NCBI GenBank assembly: GCA_003604975.1 | Contig: QZIR01000013.1 | Span: 1 to 50,035 of the forward strand | DNA from: Desulforudis sp. | GTDB taxonomy: Bacteria; Bacillota; Desulfotomaculia; Desulfotomaculales; Desulforudaceae | Direction of reading: 5' to 3' | Length of the DNA stretch: 50,035 bases | Shown: in pieces, positions 6,919 through 17,146 of the stretch | How the letters are laid out: each line of letters begins with the position of its first letter | Position numbering within the stretch: the first letter of the stretch is position 1 | The notes under the pieces: generated by a model | Told to the model about the DNA's origin: nothing | What the model saw: the letters and a program-made list of their open reading frames with translations, nothing else | Databases searched by the model: none | Made by a program: the position numbers and the translations under genes

Positions 6919-9597
6919 ATGCTGGGATTCCTGAAAAACATTCTGGACGATAATGCACGTGAAATCAAGAAGCTTCAGCGGGTAGTTAATGAAACCAACG
7001 GCCGGGAGGCTCAGCTACAGGGTCTTTCTGATGCGGAGCTGCAGGGTAAGACCGCCTACTTCAAGGATCTCCTGGCAAGCGGCACTACCCTGGACGACAT
7101 TCTTCCGGAGGCTTTCGCCGTAGTGCGCGAGGCCTCACGGCGCGTGCTCGGAATGCGCCACTTCGACGTCCAATTGTTAGGTGGCGCGGTCCTGCACCAG
7201 GGGAAGATCGCGGAGATGAAGACCGGTGAAGGCAAGACCCTGGTCGCCACCCTGCCGGCCTACCTCAACGCGCTGACCGGTCGCGGGGTGCACATCGTCA
7301 CCGTCAACGACTACCTGGCCCGGCGCGACAGCGAGTGGATGGGCCAGATCTATCGCTTCCTGGGGCTGTCGGTCGGCTTGATCGTGCACGGTCTAAATCA
7401 CGACCAGCGCAAGGAAGCCTACGGTTCTGACATCACCTACGGCACAAACAATGAGTTTGGGTTCGACTACCTGCGCGGTAATATGGCGGTGAACCCCGAG
7501 GAGGTCGTGCAGCGCGACCTGCACTACTGCATCGTCGACGAGGTTGACAGTATCCTCATTGACGAGGCAAGAACGCCGCTGATTATCTCGGGCCAGGCCA
7601 ACAAGCCGACGGACCTGTACTACACCATGGCGCGGCTAATTCCGCGACTGAAAAATGAGGACCACTACACCGTCGATGAAAAGGCGCGCACCGTAGCCCT
7701 GACGGAAGAGGGTGAGGACAAGGTCGAGGAGATGCTGAAGATCGACAACCTCTCCGACGACAAGAACATCGAGCTGCGGCACTACGTTAACCAGGCCCTG
7801 CGCGCGCATGCCCTGATGAAGCGTGACCGTGATTATGTGGTCAAGGACGGCAAGGTCATCATCGTCGACGAATTCACCGGTCGCCTGATGTTTGGCCGGC
7901 GGTACTCGGACGGCCTGCACCAGTCCATCGAGGCCAAGGAGGGCGTGGAGATCGAGCGTGAATCTCAGACGCTGGCTACGATCACCTTCCAGAACTACTT
8001 TCGAATGTACGAGAAACTGGCCGGAATGACCGGTACAGCAGACACCGAGGCCGAGGAGTTTAAGAAGATCTACAAGCTGGATGTGGTGGTTGTACCCACC
8101 CACCGGCCGATGGTTCGGCAGGATATGGCCGACGTCATTTTTAAGAACGAGCCGGCCAAGTTCACGGCCGTAGTCGAGGAGATCACCGCCCGGCACGCCA
8201 CCGGTCAGCCCGTGTTGGTGGGTACGATCTCGATTGAGAAATCCGAGGTCCTGAGCAAGATGCTCAAGCGACGGGGCGTTCCGCATCAGGTTCTGAACGC
8301 CAAGTTCCACGAGCAGGAGGCCCAGATCGTGGCCCAGGCCGGACGCCTGGGTGCCGTGACCATCGCCACCAACATGGCCGGACGTGGCACCGACATCATC
8401 CTGGGTGGCAACCCTTCGTACATGGCCAAGGAGAAGATGCGGGAGCAGGGCTACCCGGATGAAATTCTCGCTGAAGTTGAGGAGTGGGGCGCTTGCGGCG
8501 AAGAGGTGGCCGCCGCCCGGCGGGTCTACCGTGAACTGCTTGAGGAGTGCAAGCGGATTACGGACGCTGATCACGATCGGGTGGTGGCGCTGGGCGGACT
8601 GTACATCGTCGGCACCGAGCGTCACGAAAGCCGCCGCATTGATAACCAGCTCCGGGGCCGCTGCGGCCGCCAGGGCGACCCGGGGGCGGCGCAGTTCTTC
8701 GTGGCTCTGGACGATGACCTGCTGCGGCTGTTCGGCGGGGAGAACATCGCCGGTATAATGAACAAGCTGAAGATAGAAGACGATGTGCCTCTGGAGCATC
8801 CGCTGATCTCCCGGTCACTGGAAAGCGCTCAGAGGCGAGTTGAGAACCGCAACTTCAGTATCCGTAAGCACGTGCTTGAATACGACGATGTCATTAACCA
8901 GCAGCGCGAGCTGATTTACAGTCAGCGTCGCCAGGTGCTGCTCGGTGAGGATCTGCGCCCGGTAATCCGGGAGATGATGGACCAGGTCGTAGAAAACGGT
9001 GTCAACTCCTTTGCATCCGACGGGGTCTACCCAGAAGACTGGAACCTGGCGGGGCTGATCGACTATTTTGGCCAGGTCTTCCTGCCGGCCGGTGCCGTAA
9101 CCCCCGAAGTCATCGAGGGGTTGTCTCGCAAGGAGCTTCAGGATTTCTTCGCCGAAAAGATGGATGAGGCCTACGCCGCGCGTGAAGCGGAACTCGGAAC
9201 CGAGAACCTGCGCCAAATCGAACGTATCGTGATGCTGAAGATTGTTGACGATAAGTGGATGGACCACCTGGACGCGATGGACCAGCTCCGCGAGGGCATC
9301 GGCCTGCGCGCCTACGGTCAGAAGGATCCGCTCATTGAGTATAAGTTTGAGAGCTACGAGATGTTCCAGAACATGATCGCTTCGATCCAGGAGGACGTGG
9401 TCCGGTACCTGTTCCGGGTGCGGATGGCCGTAGAGCCGGAGCGCCGCAAGACCACGGAGAACCTGGTGCAGGAGGGGCCGCGCCGGCCGGTACGGCGGGA
9501 GGTCAAGGTCGGCCGGAACGATCCCTGTCCCTGCGGAAGCGGCAAGAAGTATAAGAAGTGCTGCGGCCGGGAGAAGGCCAAAGTGGGCACTGCGTAA
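6919..9597 (+). CDS. secA: Protein translocase ATPase SecA
   Basis: This is the motor of the Sec export pathway; it pushes unfolded preproteins through SecYEG. The start is ATG 6919 behind GAGGGGGA. A TTG 27 bases upstream is in frame but precedes the ribosome binding site. The 892 residues include Walker A ([15 protein letters not shown]), the DEAD-type box ([20 protein letters not shown]), the preprotein cross-linking domain, motif [18 protein letters not shown], the arm of the second ATPase domain ([13 protein letters not shown]), and the C-terminal zinc site [14 protein letters not shown], which binds SecB or lipids. It is 63 bp upstream of prfB, the usual neighbour in Firmicutes. All motifs are intact. 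Confidence 0.97.
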   Translation: MLGFLKNILDDNAREIKKLQRVVNETNGREAQLQGLSDAELQGKTAYFKDLLASGTTLDDILPEAFAVVREASRRVLGMRHFDVQLLGGAVLHQGKIAEMKTGEGKTLVATLPAYLNALTGRGVHIVTVNDYLARRDSEWMGQIYRFLGLSVGLIVHGLNHDQRKEAYGSDITYGTNNEFGFDYLRGNMAVNPEEVVQRDLHYCIVDEVDSILIDEARTPLIISGQANKPTDLYYTMARLIPRLKNEDHYTVDEKARTVALTEEGEDKVEEMLKIDNLSDDKNIELRHYVNQALRAHALMKRDRDYVVKDGKVIIVDEFTGRLMFGRRYSDGLHQSIEAKEGVEIERESQTLATITFQNYFRMYEKLAGMTGTADTEAEEFKKIYKLDVVVVPTHRPMVRQDMADVIFKNEPAKFTAVVEEITARHATGQPVLVGTISIEKSEVLSKMLKRRGVPHQVLNAKFHEQEAQIVAQAGRLGAVTIATNMAGRGTDIILGGNPSYMAKEKMREQGYPDEILAEVEEWGACGEEVAAARRVYRELLEECKRITDADHDRVVALGGLYIVGTERHESRRIDNQLRGRCGRQGDPGAAQFFVALDDDLLRLFGGENIAGIMNKLKIEDDVPLEHPLISRSLESAQRRVENRNFSIRKHVLEYDDVINQQRELIYSQRRQVLLGEDLRPVIREMMDQVVENGVNSFASDGVYPEDWNLAGLIDYFGQVFLPAGAVTPEVIEGLSRKELQDFFAEKMDEAYAAREAELGTENLRQIERIVMLKIVDDKWMDHLDAMDQLREGIGLRAYGQKDPLIEYKFESYEMFQNMIASIQEDVVRYLFRVRMAVEPERRKTTENLVQEGPRRPVRREVKVGRNDPCPCGSGKKYKKCCGREKAKVGTA

Positions 9598-9668
9598 ATA
9601 CCAAAACCCAGACCCGCCTATAGGCACTAGTCTCAATGATTCACCACCGAAAGGGGAATATTGCAGTC

Positions 9669-10776
9669 ATGTACGTTGAACTCCGAAAACTGGAAGAAGA
9701 CCTGTCCCGGCGGCTGGCCGATCTCGAACACTCTCTTTGACCTCGTTAGCAAGGAGCAAGAAATCAGCGTCCTAGAGAAGCAGATGGAGGCGCCAACTTT
9801 CTGGGACGATCAGGAAAATGCCCAAAAGGTAACCCAGCGGTTAGCGATGTTACGCGACCGTGTTGAGTCTTTTCAAAGGTTGCTCCGGTGTTTTGAAGAC
9901 GCCACCGTGTTGCTGGACCTGGGTGAGGATGAGGATGACCAGGACACGGCCCTGGAGGTGCAAAACGAGCTTCAGGTGGTGGCCGACCGGGTTTCCGATC
10001 TGGAACTGGAACTCCTCCTGTCCGGACCCTATGACGACCGGGATGCCATCGTGGCGATGCATGCCGGGGCGGGCGGCCTGGAAGCGCAGGACTGGGTGGA
10101 GATGCTTTTCCGGATGTTCACCCGCTGGGCCGAGAGGCGGGGCTTTAAGGTCGAGGTACTCGATCTGTTGGCCGGAGACGAGGCCGGTATCAAGAGTGTT
10201 ACCTTCCAGGTTTCAGGTTCTATGGCCTACGGCTACCTGCGCTCTGAAAAGGGCGTCCACCGCCTGGTTCGGATTTCCCCCTTCGACACGGGCGGGCGCA
10301 GGCACACGTCCTTCGCTTCGGTTGACTTGATGCCCGTAGTGGACGAGGATGCTGAAGTGGAGATCAACCCCGACGACCTCCGGATCGATACCTTCCGTTC
10401 GGGCGGCGCCGGCGGGCAGCACGTGAACAAGACCGACTCCGCGGTTCGGATCACGCACCTGCCAAGCGGGATCGTGGTTTCCTGCCAGAACGAGCGCTCC
10501 CAACTGGCCAACCGCAATGCCGCCATGAAGATGCTGAAAGCGAGGCTGCTCGCTGCCGAAATCAAACGCCGGGAAGAAGAACTCGCGGAGCTGCGTGGTG
10601 CACAGATGGATATTGCCTGGGGGAGCCAGATCCGTTCGTATGTTTTTCAACCCTACACTATGGTCAAGGATCACCGCACCAAGTTTGAAAAAGGTAACGT
10701 GAACGCGGTCATGGACGGTGAAATCGACGGGTTTATCCAGGCCTACCTGCTCTGGCAGGCCCGGGGTCAAAAGTAG
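9669..10776 (+). CDS. prfB: Peptide chain release factor 2 with programmed +1 frameshift
   Basis: RF2 ends translation at UGA and UAA. Translation starts at ATG 9669 (MYVELRKLEEDLSRRLADLEHSL) and meets an in-frame TGA at 9738-9740 in the context CTT TGA C. A +1 shift there continues as DLVSKEQEISVLEKQMEAPTFWDD, the usual RF2 N-terminal region. Later motifs are intact: the GGQ loop in FRSGGAGGQHVNKTDSAVR and SQ-N-RSQLANRNAAMK. The ribosome binding site is AGGGG at 9652-9656, 12 bases from the ATG. The frame downstream of the shift is also open back to a TTG at 9661, but that reading gives an unrelated N-terminus. Total length after the shift is about 368 residues, normal for RF2. Confidence 0.95.
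9735..9741 (+). other. prfB frameshift site CTTTGAC
   Basis: The sequence CTT TGA C is the conserved RF2 autoregulation site: when RF2 is scarce, slow reading of UGA lets the ribosome slip from CUU to UUU. The helper Shine-Dalgarno-like run (AGGGGG) usually 3 bases upstream is not visible here; the preceding codons read GAA CAC TCT. Confidence 0.92.
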
Positions 10777-10816
10777 CGTTAAGCGGCAATGCCGCCAAAT
10801 AAACAACTGGATGATC

Positions 10817-10843
10817 AGAGGTGGGAACGCCCCCCTCTTTTTT
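10817..10843 (+). terminator. Terminator after prfB
   Basis: AGAGGTGGG (10817-10825) pairs with CCCCCCTCT (10830-10838) around a short loop, followed by six T residues. Confidence 0.75.
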
Positions 10844-10955
10844 GTTGCCGGTGGTGGGATTGGCTTGCCATTTTCCTTGTCGGTTTGCAGGATTTGCCGT
10901 CGAATAACAAGAATACTTGAGTTTGGCTAGCTGAATGCGCCTGCTGCTCATGCTG

Positions 10956-10979
10956 ACCGGCTCCTGGTATGGAGCCGGT
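10956..10979 (+). repeat. Perfect inverted repeat before the transketolase genes
   Basis: ACCGGCTCC (10956-10964) and GGAGCCGGT (10971-10979) with a 6-base loop lie 89 bp before the transketolase start. No T-run follows, so an operator or leader hairpin is as likely as a terminator. Confidence 0.5.
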
Positions 10980-11067
10980 GTAATGGGTATTCTAAACGAA
11001 GATCAACCGGGCTCCAGGCGTCTGTTTTTCCGCAGTCAGCGATAAATTCATACCGGGGGGCAAACAC

Positions 11068-11901
11068 ATGATCAATATTGACCCGTCCGAGGCCAGGGTA
11101 CGGGCAAACCAGATCCGCTGTCACATCATTAACATGACCTGTGCGGCCGGCTCAGGACATCCCGGGGGTTCACTCTCGGCGGCCGATATCGTGGGCGCTC
11201 TGTATTTCGGGGGGATGCGCATTGATCCCGCGCGGCCGGATTGGCCGGACCGCGACCGGTTCGTTTTGTCCAAAGGGCACGCCGCCCCCGTTCTCTACGC
11301 GGCCCTTGCCGAGCGGGGCTACTTCCCGGTGGAAGACCTGGACAGTCTGCGCAAGCTGGGCAGCCCTCTGCAGGGACACCCGGATATGAAAAAGCTCCCG
11401 GGCGTTGAGATGTCCACGGGCTCACTCGGTCAGGGACTTTCGGTGGCGAACGGGATGGCTCTGGCCGGAAAGATAGACGGTCGGGACTACCGGGTTTTCG
11501 TCCTTCTAGGTGACGGCGAACTCCAGGAAGGTCAGGTCTGGGAGGCGGCGATGGCGGCAGCACATTACGGCCTGGACAACCTGACCGCTTTTGTGGACTT
11601 TAACGGTCTGCAGATCGACGGTCCGGTGACCGAGGTGATGTCCCCCCTGCCGATCGCCGACAAGTGGCTGGCCTTCGGCTGGCACGTGATTGAAATCGAT
11701 GGGCACGACATGGAACAGGTTTTCCGGGCCATCGACGAATCGAAGACGGTCAAGGGCAGACCCACGGCGGTGATTGCATACACAGTCAAGGGTAAGGGCG
11801 TTTCCTTTATGGAATCGGTCGTCGACTGGCACGGCGTGGCCCCCAAGGAAGACCAGAGGGACAAGGCTCTTGCCGAACTTACGGAACGGAGGCCGGACTG
11901 A
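11068..11901 (+). CDS. Transketolase, N-terminal (thiamine diphosphate binding) subunit
   Basis: A 277-residue protein that starts at ATG 11068. It is the pyrophosphate-binding half of a split transketolase: GHPGGSLSAADIVGALYF, the TPP motif region LLGDGELQEGQVWEAAM-AA (GDGE) and DFNGLQIDG. Together with the next gene it transfers two-carbon units in the non-oxidative pentose phosphate pathway, which supplies pentoses to anaerobes that lack the oxidative branch. Its stop overlaps the start of the next gene (TGATG), which points to translational coupling and a 1:1 complex. Split transketolases of this kind are common in Clostridia and archaea. Confidence 0.93.
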   Translation: MINIDPSEARVRANQIRCHIINMTCAAGSGHPGGSLSAADIVGALYFGGMRIDPARPDWPDRDRFVLSKGHAAPVLYAALAERGYFPVEDLDSLRKLGSPLQGHPDMKKLPGVEMSTGSLGQGLSVANGMALAGKIDGRDYRVFVLLGDGELQEGQVWEAAMAAAHYGLDNLTAFVDFNGLQIDGPVTEVMSPLPIADKWLAFGWHVIEIDGHDMEQVFRAIDESKTVKGRPTAVIAYTVKGKGVSFMESVVDWHGVAPKEDQRDKALAELTERRPD

Positions 11902-12836
11902 TGAAGAAGATTGCTACCAGGGAAGCCTACGGACAGGCGCTTGTGGCTCTGGGACGCGAGAACGCAGATGTTGTAGTGCTGGATGCAGACCTGTCCAAGT
12001 CTACCAAGACCATCGAGTTTAAGAAGGCCTTCCCCGAGCGCTTTTTTGATATGGGTATTGCCGAAGCGAATATGGTTGGGACGGCGGCCGGGCTGGCCGC
12101 CGCAGGGAAAACGCCGTTCTGCAGCACCTTCGCTGTTTTTGCGACCGGGCGGACCTACGACCAGATCCGCCAGAGTGTGGCCTATCCGCACCTGAATGTA
12201 AAGATCGCGGCTACTCACGCCGGCCTCACGGTGGGAGAGGACGGGGCGTCCCACCAGTCGGTGGAAGATATCGCCCTGATGCGGGTGTTGCCGGGGATGA
12301 CCGTGTTTGTTCCCGCCGATGCGGTGGAGGTCCACGGTGCGGTGGCCGCTGCCGTACGGATCGACGGGCCGGTTTACATCCGCTTGGGCCGGATGGCGGT
12401 TCCGATCCTGCACAGTGATGACTTTAAGTTCGTGCCCGGCCGGGCCGTGGAACTGCGCCCGGGAACCGACGTAACCATCATCGCCTGCGGGATCATGGTG
12501 GCCGAGGCCCTGAAAGCGGCCGAAGACCTGGCTGCGGAGGGGGTTAACGCAGCCGTGCTCAATATCCACACCATAAAGCCGCTGGATGTGGCAGCGGTAA
12601 CCGAGGCCGCCAGAAAAACCGGGGCGGTGGTTACGGCTGAGGAGCACAGCATCATTGGCGGTCTGGGCAGCGCCGTGGCGGAGGCCCTGGTTGAGAATTG
12701 CCCGGTGCCGTTGGTCCGGGTCGGCGTCAGGGACACCTTCGGTGAGTCTGGCAAGCCGGACGAGCTGTTGCTAAAATACGGACTCACCGCCGGGGATATC
12801 GTGACCGCCGTGCGGCAGGTCCTGGGTCGTAAATAG
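11901..12836 (+). CDS. Transketolase, C-terminal (pyrimidine binding) subunit
   Basis: A 311-residue protein whose ATG overlaps the stop of the N-terminal subunit by one base. It contains the central pyrimidine-binding domain (DADLSKSTKTIEFKKAFPERFFDMGIAEANMVGTAAGLA, with the catalytic-type Glu in GIAEANM) and the C-terminal domain (DVTIIACGIMVAEALKAAEDL, AEEHSIIGGLGSAVAE). The same architecture occurs in the DXS/transketolase family, but the split and the lack of DXS-specific sequence favour transketolase. It completes the enzyme with the upstream gene. Confidence 0.93.
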   Translation: MKKIATREAYGQALVALGRENADVVVLDADLSKSTKTIEFKKAFPERFFDMGIAEANMVGTAAGLAAAGKTPFCSTFAVFATGRTYDQIRQSVAYPHLNVKIAATHAGLTVGEDGASHQSVEDIALMRVLPGMTVFVPADAVEVHGAVAAAVRIDGPVYIRLGRMAVPILHSDDFKFVPGRAVELRPGTDVTIIACGIMVAEALKAAEDLAAEGVNAAVLNIHTIKPLDVAAVTEAARKTGAVVTAEEHSIIGGLGSAVAEALVENCPVPLVRVGVRDTFGESGKPDELLLKYGLTAGDIVTAVRQVLGRK

Positions 12837-12936
12837 ACTATTTAAGAGGCAAAGCATACCCGCATAAAACTTTAAGCAGAGCAATTAACTGGTCAGTTCC
12901 CATCTATCCTCTTTTCCATCATTTTTTCCCTTTTTT

Positions 12937-12965
12937 AGAGGATTCTTATGGACTGTGTCGAAGTA
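12937..12965 (+). promoter_or_regulatory. Possible SigH-like promoter before ftsEX
   Basis: AGAGGATTC (12937-12945), 11-bp spacer and GTCGAAGTA (12957-12965) match RNAGGAWWW-N11-RNNGAATWW at all but two positions. It lies 40 bp before the ftsE start. The reading is weaker than that at hpf. Confidence 0.35.
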
Positions 12966-13004
12966 GCTCAGGAATAAAGACTGCCCGCTTGAGGAGTGCA
13001 ATCA

Positions 13005-13694
13005 GTGATTCAGTTCTACAACGTAACCAAGTTGTACCCGAACGGGGTCAAGGCCATAAATGACATTTCCCTGCGCATCAAGCAGGGGGATTTTGCCTTC
13101 CTGGTCGGGCCGAGCGGCGCCGGGAAATCGACAATTGCGAAGCTGGTCTTCCGCGAGGAAAAGCCCACCGCGGGCCAGATCTTCTTCAACGGTCGAAACG
13201 CGCTCCGCTTCAGGGGGCGCGAGGTGGTGGCGATGCGGCGCCGGATCGGGATGATCTTTCAGGATTTCCGACTGCTCCCCCGCAAGACCGCTTTCGAGAA
13301 CGTGGCCTTTGCGCTGGAGGTCACGGGGGTGTCCGGTTGGGAGATCCGGAAGCGGGTTCCCGAGGTGCTGAAGCAGGTCGGGCTGGAAAAGAAGGTAGAC
13401 TGCTTCCCCGAACAGCTCTCGGGCGGTGAGCAGCAGAGGGTCTGCGTGGCCCGGGCGATCGTGAAGAACCCGGTATTGATCCTCGCCGATGAGCCGACCG
13501 GAAACCTTGATCCGGAAACGTCCCGGGAACTGATGGAGCTGTTTGTCCAGATTAACCAGTCCGGGACAACGATCGTCATTGCGACCCACGCCTGGGATAT
13601 CGTGAACGAGATGAAAAAGCGGGTCATCGCGCTGGAGAACGGGCGTATCGTGCGCGATGAGGAACAGGGGAGCTATGGTTATGGGGTTTCTTAA
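13005..13694 (+). CDS. ftsE: Cell division ATP-binding protein FtsE
   Basis: A 229-residue ABC ATPase. GTG 13005 is 8 bases from GAGGAG (12991-12996). Another GTG at 12996 overlaps that site and is rejected. Walker A is GPSGAGKST, the signature is LSGGEQQRVCVARAI, and Walker B is VLILADEPTGNLD. The Q-loop region reads MIFQDFRLLPRKTAFENVAFALE, typical of FtsE. With FtsX it turns ATP hydrolysis in the cytoplasm into activation of a peptidoglycan hydrolase outside. It overlaps ftsX by 14 bp. Confidence 0.95.
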   Translation: MIQFYNVTKLYPNGVKAINDISLRIKQGDFAFLVGPSGAGKSTIAKLVFREEKPTAGQIFFNGRNALRFRGREVVAMRRRIGMIFQDFRLLPRKTAFENVAFALEVTGVSGWEIRKRVPEVLKQVGLEKKVDCFPEQLSGGEQQRVCVARAIVKNPVLILADEPTGNLDPETSRELMELFVQINQSGTTIVIATHAWDIVNEMKKRVIALENGRIVRDEEQGSYGYGVS

Positions 13695-14565
13695 CGCTCT
13701 CCGATATTGCCTGCGTCAAACGCTGCTTTCCATCGCCCGCAATTTCTGGCTGGCCACGGCTTCCGCGGCGATGATCACCGTCTCCCTGCTGATCCTGGGC
13801 AGTTTTGCCCTGGTGGCCCTGAATGCCGGGCAGTTTCTAAACCAGGTGGAATCGGAGATTGAGATCAATGTCTTCTTGCGGGACACGGCCCAAATCAACG
13901 ACCTGGGCCGGGAGATCCGGGCCTTGCCGGGGGTTGAACGGGTCAGCTATATCGCCAAGGAGCAGGCCCTGGATGAAATGCGTGAGTCTTTGGGCGAACG
14001 GCGGGACATCTTGGTCGGCCTGGAGGAGGACAACCCGTTACCGAACAGCTACCGCGTACGTACCGCAAATGCGGAAGTGGTGCCGGCCGTAGCCGGGGCG
14101 ATCGAAGAGATGCGCGGTGTGGAAAAGGTCCGCTACGGTCAGGGTTATGTCGAAAAATTGATCATGATCACGCGCTGGGTCAACGCGGCCGCCCTCTTTG
14201 CGGCGGGGTTGCTGGCGCTGGCCGCGGTTTTCCTGATTATGACCACGATCAGGTTCTCGGTGATGGCCCGGCGCGACGAAGTCGAGATAATGAAGTACAT
14301 GGGGGCCAGCAATTGGTTTGTGCGCTTCCCCTTCCTGCTGGAGGGGATGGTGGTCGGCTTCTTTGGATCCAGCGTGGCCGTGCTGATGCTCGGTTTTGTC
14401 TACTACTACCTGCTGTTGCAGGTTGACCAGGTTTCTCTTTTCTTTATCCAACTGGTGACCGATCAGCGCATTCTGGGGACGCTCTTCGGGGGCCTGTTTG
14501 GGCTTGGCGTGTTCATCGGCGGCCTGGCCAGCAGTATTTCGATCCGGAAGTTCCTCCGGGTCTAG
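13681..14565 (+). CDS. ftsX: Cell division permease-like protein FtsX
   Basis: The ATG 13681 lies 8 bases after AGGGGAG. ATG codons at 13675 and 13657 are in frame, but too near that ribosome binding site or upstream of it. The 294 residues have one membrane segment near the N-terminus, an extracellular domain ([33 protein letters not shown]), and three more membrane segments with the FtsX motif [26 protein letters not shown]. FtsX does not transport; it passes the FtsE ATPase signal to an external hydrolase or activator. The next gene is the expected partner. Confidence 0.93.
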   Translation: MGFLNALRYCLRQTLLSIARNFWLATASAAMITVSLLILGSFALVALNAGQFLNQVESEIEINVFLRDTAQINDLGREIRALPGVERVSYIAKEQALDEMRESLGERRDILVGLEEDNPLPNSYRVRTANAEVVPAVAGAIEEMRGVEKVRYGQGYVEKLIMITRWVNAAALFAAGLLALAAVFLIMTTIRFSVMARRDEVEIMKYMGASNWFVRFPFLLEGMVVGFFGSSVAVLMLGFVYYYLLLQVDQVSLFFIQLVTDQRILGTLFGGLFGLGVFIGGLASSISIRKFLRV

Positions 14566-14623
14566 TGTCCGGTCTGAGGTCTTTCGTGATCCAGCTTTCT
14601 GCTTTGGGAGGAATCTACTGATC

Positions 14624-15754
14624 ATGCGACGGTCTTTCCTCACGACAACCCTGGTGCTAATGGTGATTTTCGCCCTGATGGGCGGGGTTATCTCCGTGGC
14701 ATGGGGAACCCCGCTGGATGACCAACTGAAGAAGACCCGCCAGCAGTTGGACAGCGCGAAGAAGGCCGTTGATTCCACCAAGGGCCAGGTGCGCAACTTT
14801 TCCCAGGAAGTGTCCAAGCTCGACCGGGAGATTACGGTTAAGGAGAAGACCATTGATCAGCTCAATCAGGCGCTCCGGGAGGCCCAGCAGCGGCTGCAGT
14901 ACACCGAGGCCGAGTTGGCTGATGCTGAGCAGCGGTTGGCCGAGAACGACGAGCTGTTTAAACAGCGGATCCGCAACATCTATGAGAACGGTCAGGTAGG
15001 CTATCTCGAGGTGCTTCTGGGTTCCGGGAACTTTAACGATTTCGTCAACCGGATCGAGTTTCTAAAGAATATCCTGGATCGGGACGTCCAGATCATCGAC
15101 CGGATCACCGCCGAGCGGGACCGCATTGTGGAAGTCAAGCGGTCGATCGAAGAACGGCGTGAACAGATCGCGTCGATGCGCAGTGAACAGGAGTACAACT
15201 ACCGCTCGCTTTCCGTGCAACAGCGGGAAAAGGAGCTGTTGCTGAGCCGGGCCCGGGAAGACCTGACCGGGCTGCAGAAGGAACTGGACCAACTAGAGGC
15301 CAAGGAACAGGAGATCCTGCGCCAGATCGCCATGCAGCGGGCGGGGGACGGGCAGGTATACAGTGGTAAGTTTGCCTGGCCGGTACCGAAGTACAGCCGG
15401 GTGTCCTCGGACTACGGGATGCGGATACACCCCATCCTTCGGGTAAACCGGGTCCACGACGGTATCGACATTCCAGCACCGAACGGCACACCCGTGGTAG
15501 CCGCCCAGTCAGGCCGGGTGATTTATGTCGGGACCCTGCAGGGCTACGGCAACGTCGTGATGCTTGACCACGGGGGCGGGGTGACCACCCTTTACGCGCA
15601 CCTCTCTTCTTCACTGGTTAAAGAGGGGCAAAACGTGGTTCAGGGCCAGAATATCGCACGCATGGGCAGTACCGGCTGGTCCACCGGACCACACCTGCAT
15701 TTTACTGTTCGGGTGAACGGTAATCACGTCAACCCATGGGGGTATTTACGGTAG
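14624..15754 (+). CDS. Murein hydrolase activator/peptidase, PcsB/EnvC type (coiled coil + M23)
   Basis: ATG 14624 follows GGGAGGA. The 376 residues comprise a signal peptide ([20 protein letters not shown], cleavage near AWG-TP), a long coiled coil (about residues 30-240, heptads rich in Gln/Glu/Arg) and a C-terminal M23/LytM domain. The Zn ligands of an active M23 enzyme are visible: H in VHDGID with its D, and HLHF; TLYAHLS is also present. The coiled coil would dock on FtsX, as PcsB does in streptococci and EnvC in Escherichia coli. The domain order and the place directly after ftsEX support a role in septal peptidoglycan splitting. Because the metal ligands are kept, it may be an active endopeptidase rather than only an activator. 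Confidence 0.9.
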   Translation: MRRSFLTTTLVLMVIFALMGGVISVAWGTPLDDQLKKTRQQLDSAKKAVDSTKGQVRNFSQEVSKLDREITVKEKTIDQLNQALREAQQRLQYTEAELADAEQRLAENDELFKQRIRNIYENGQVGYLEVLLGSGNFNDFVNRIEFLKNILDRDVQIIDRITAERDRIVEVKRSIEERREQIASMRSEQEYNYRSLSVQQREKELLLSRAREDLTGLQKELDQLEAKEQEILRQIAMQRAGDGQVYSGKFAWPVPKYSRVSSDYGMRIHPILRVNRVHDGIDIPAPNGTPVVAAQSGRVIYVGTLQGYGNVVMLDHGGGVTTLYAHLSSSLVKEGQNVVQGQNIARMGSTGWSTGPHLHFTVRVNGNHVNPWGYLR

Positions 15755-15849
15755 TCTGATGGGCAAAAACGGGTCTAACGGGTGAATCGGTACGTGCCGG
15801 AACCGTAAGGGGCGGAGTTAAGAACAAATTGGCATCGGGTTTTTAGGGG

Positions 15850-15868
15850 AGCCGCCTGCAAGGCGGCT
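15850..15868 (+). terminator. Terminator after the M23 gene
   Basis: AGCCGCCT (15850-15857) and AGGCGGCT (15861-15868), 8 bp with a 3-base loop, followed by TTATTGTGT. Confidence 0.65.
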
Positions 15869-15930
15869 TTATTGTGTAACGTTACCCGCCCCGCAGGGTG
15901 AATTGGGGCCAAGTTGTAATTTAAAAACGC

Positions 15931-15947
15931 CTATTATAGTATAATAG
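15931..15947 (+). promoter_or_regulatory. Palindromic promoter region of the ctp gene
   Basis: CTATTATAGTATAATAG is a perfect 17-bp palindrome about 63 bp before the protease start. It contains a perfect -10 hexamer TATAAT (15940-15945). The best -35 candidate, TTGTAA (15914-15919), is 20 bp away, longer than ideal. A repressor or activator bound to the palindrome would cover the -10 box. Confidence 0.5.
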
Positions 15948-16009
15948 CGTATGCCCAGCGGGGGGCGTGTCTACTTACCAGAGAGTTTTAGGGAAAGCGG
16001 TGCTTTTGC

Positions 16010-17146
16010 TTGCGGAGAGACAATAGGACAAATTTCGTTTTGAAGAGCCTCGGTGTTTTGCTGATTACCATAATGTTTTCTTTTGTCGCCATGGCTATTA
16101 CCAACTATAACAACGTCGGCAACCTGGTCACGGTGGCACGGCTGATTCAGGGCGAGTACCTGGAGCGGGTCGATGCCGGGGTCCTGATTGAAGGGGCGAT
16201 CAAGGGGATGGTGGAGGCCCTGGACGATCCATACTCGTCCTACCTTGAGCCCGAAACCCTGAAGCGTTTTCACGACCAGATTGAGATGTCTTTCGGCGGC
16301 CTGGGCATCGTGGTCGGCTACCAGGGTGATAACCTGATGGTCAGGAAGGTCTTCGAGGACAGCCCCGCCGAGCAGGAGGGTATCCAGTCGGGAGACATCA
16401 TCTTGGAGGTCGACGGTACCCCGACAGAGGGGATGGATCTGGAGACTGCGGTCGGCCTGATGCGGGGTGAGGTAGGGACCAAGGTGGAACTCGTCCTCAA
16501 ACGCGAGGGAGAACCGGCGCCGCTTAGGATTATCGTTACCCGTGACACTATCTACACGCCCACGGTCGATGCTGAGATGCTGGAAGACGGTTTGGGGTAC
16601 ATCACGATTTACATGTTTGCCTACAATACCGGCAGTGAAACCACCTACGCCGTCAATTCACTGGAGGAACAAGGGATGACCTCCCTGATCCTGGATCTCC
16701 GGGGTAATCCGGGCGGGGAGCTGAACTCAGCCATAATCGTGGCCGATCTGTTCGTCGAGAACGGCCCGATTGTCCATATCGACCACCGGGCGGGTACCGA
16801 TCAGACCCACTACGCAAACGGGAATGCGGTCGACGTACCCCTCGTCGTCCTAGTTGACGAGAACAGTGCCAGCGCGGCCGAGATTGTGGCCGGGGCGATC
16901 AAGGATACCGGCGTGGGTAAGCTGGTTGGTATGAAGACTTACGGCAAGGGGGTGGTGCAGGCCGTGTTCCCTCTCGCTGACGAATCGGGACTGAAATTGA
17001 CCACGGCGCGTTACCTGACCCCTGCCCGGCACGACCTGAACCGGAGGGGTGTGGCCCCGGATGTGGTTGTCGAGCAGGGCCCTGATGCTGAAACCGATGT
17101 CCAGTTGGAGACCGCGATCTCGCTCCTGAAAGCGGGTAATGCGTAA
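16010..17146 (+). CDS. Carboxy-terminal processing protease (S41 family, CtpA/CtpB type)
   Basis: A 378-residue membrane-anchored serine protease. A hydrophobic segment (residues about 11-33) is followed by an S41 N-terminal part, a PDZ domain (FGGLGIVVGYQGDNLMVRKVFEDSPAEQEGIQSGDIILEV), and the protease core with Ser in DENSASAAEIVAGAIKD and Lys in MKTYGKGVVQ (Ser-Lys dyad). In Bacillus, CtpB signals during sporulation and also stands near ftsEX and minJ. TTG 16010 is given as the start. An in-frame TTG at 16040 with AGGACA in front is an alternative that keeps the membrane segment. The stop overlaps the next start by one base. Confidence 0.92.
   Translation: MRRDNRTNFVLKSLGVLLITIMFSFVAMAITNYNNVGNLVTVARLIQGEYLERVDAGVLIEGAIKGMVEALDDPYSSYLEPETLKRFHDQIEMSFGGLGIVVGYQGDNLMVRKVFEDSPAEQEGIQSGDIILEVDGTPTEGMDLETAVGLMRGEVGTKVELVLKREGEPAPLRIIVTRDTIYTPTVDAEMLEDGLGYITIYMFAYNTGSETTYAVNSLEEQGMTSLILDLRGNPGGELNSAIIVADLFVENGPIVHIDHRAGTDQTHYANGNAVDVPLVVLVDENSASAAEIVAGAIKDTGVGKLVGMKTYGKGVVQAVFPLADESGLKLTTARYLTPARHDLNRRGVAPDVVVEQGPDAETDVQLETAISLLKAGNA

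Noticed and set aside
7636-8799. Long open frame (387 codons) antisense to secA
   Set aside because: It lies fully inside secA, follows the GC-rich codon pattern of the true gene and encodes no recognisable motif.
10885-10920. SigH-type promoter (AGGATTTGCCGTCGAATAAC)
   Set aside because: The spacing between the AGGATTT and GAAT words is far too short for SigH.
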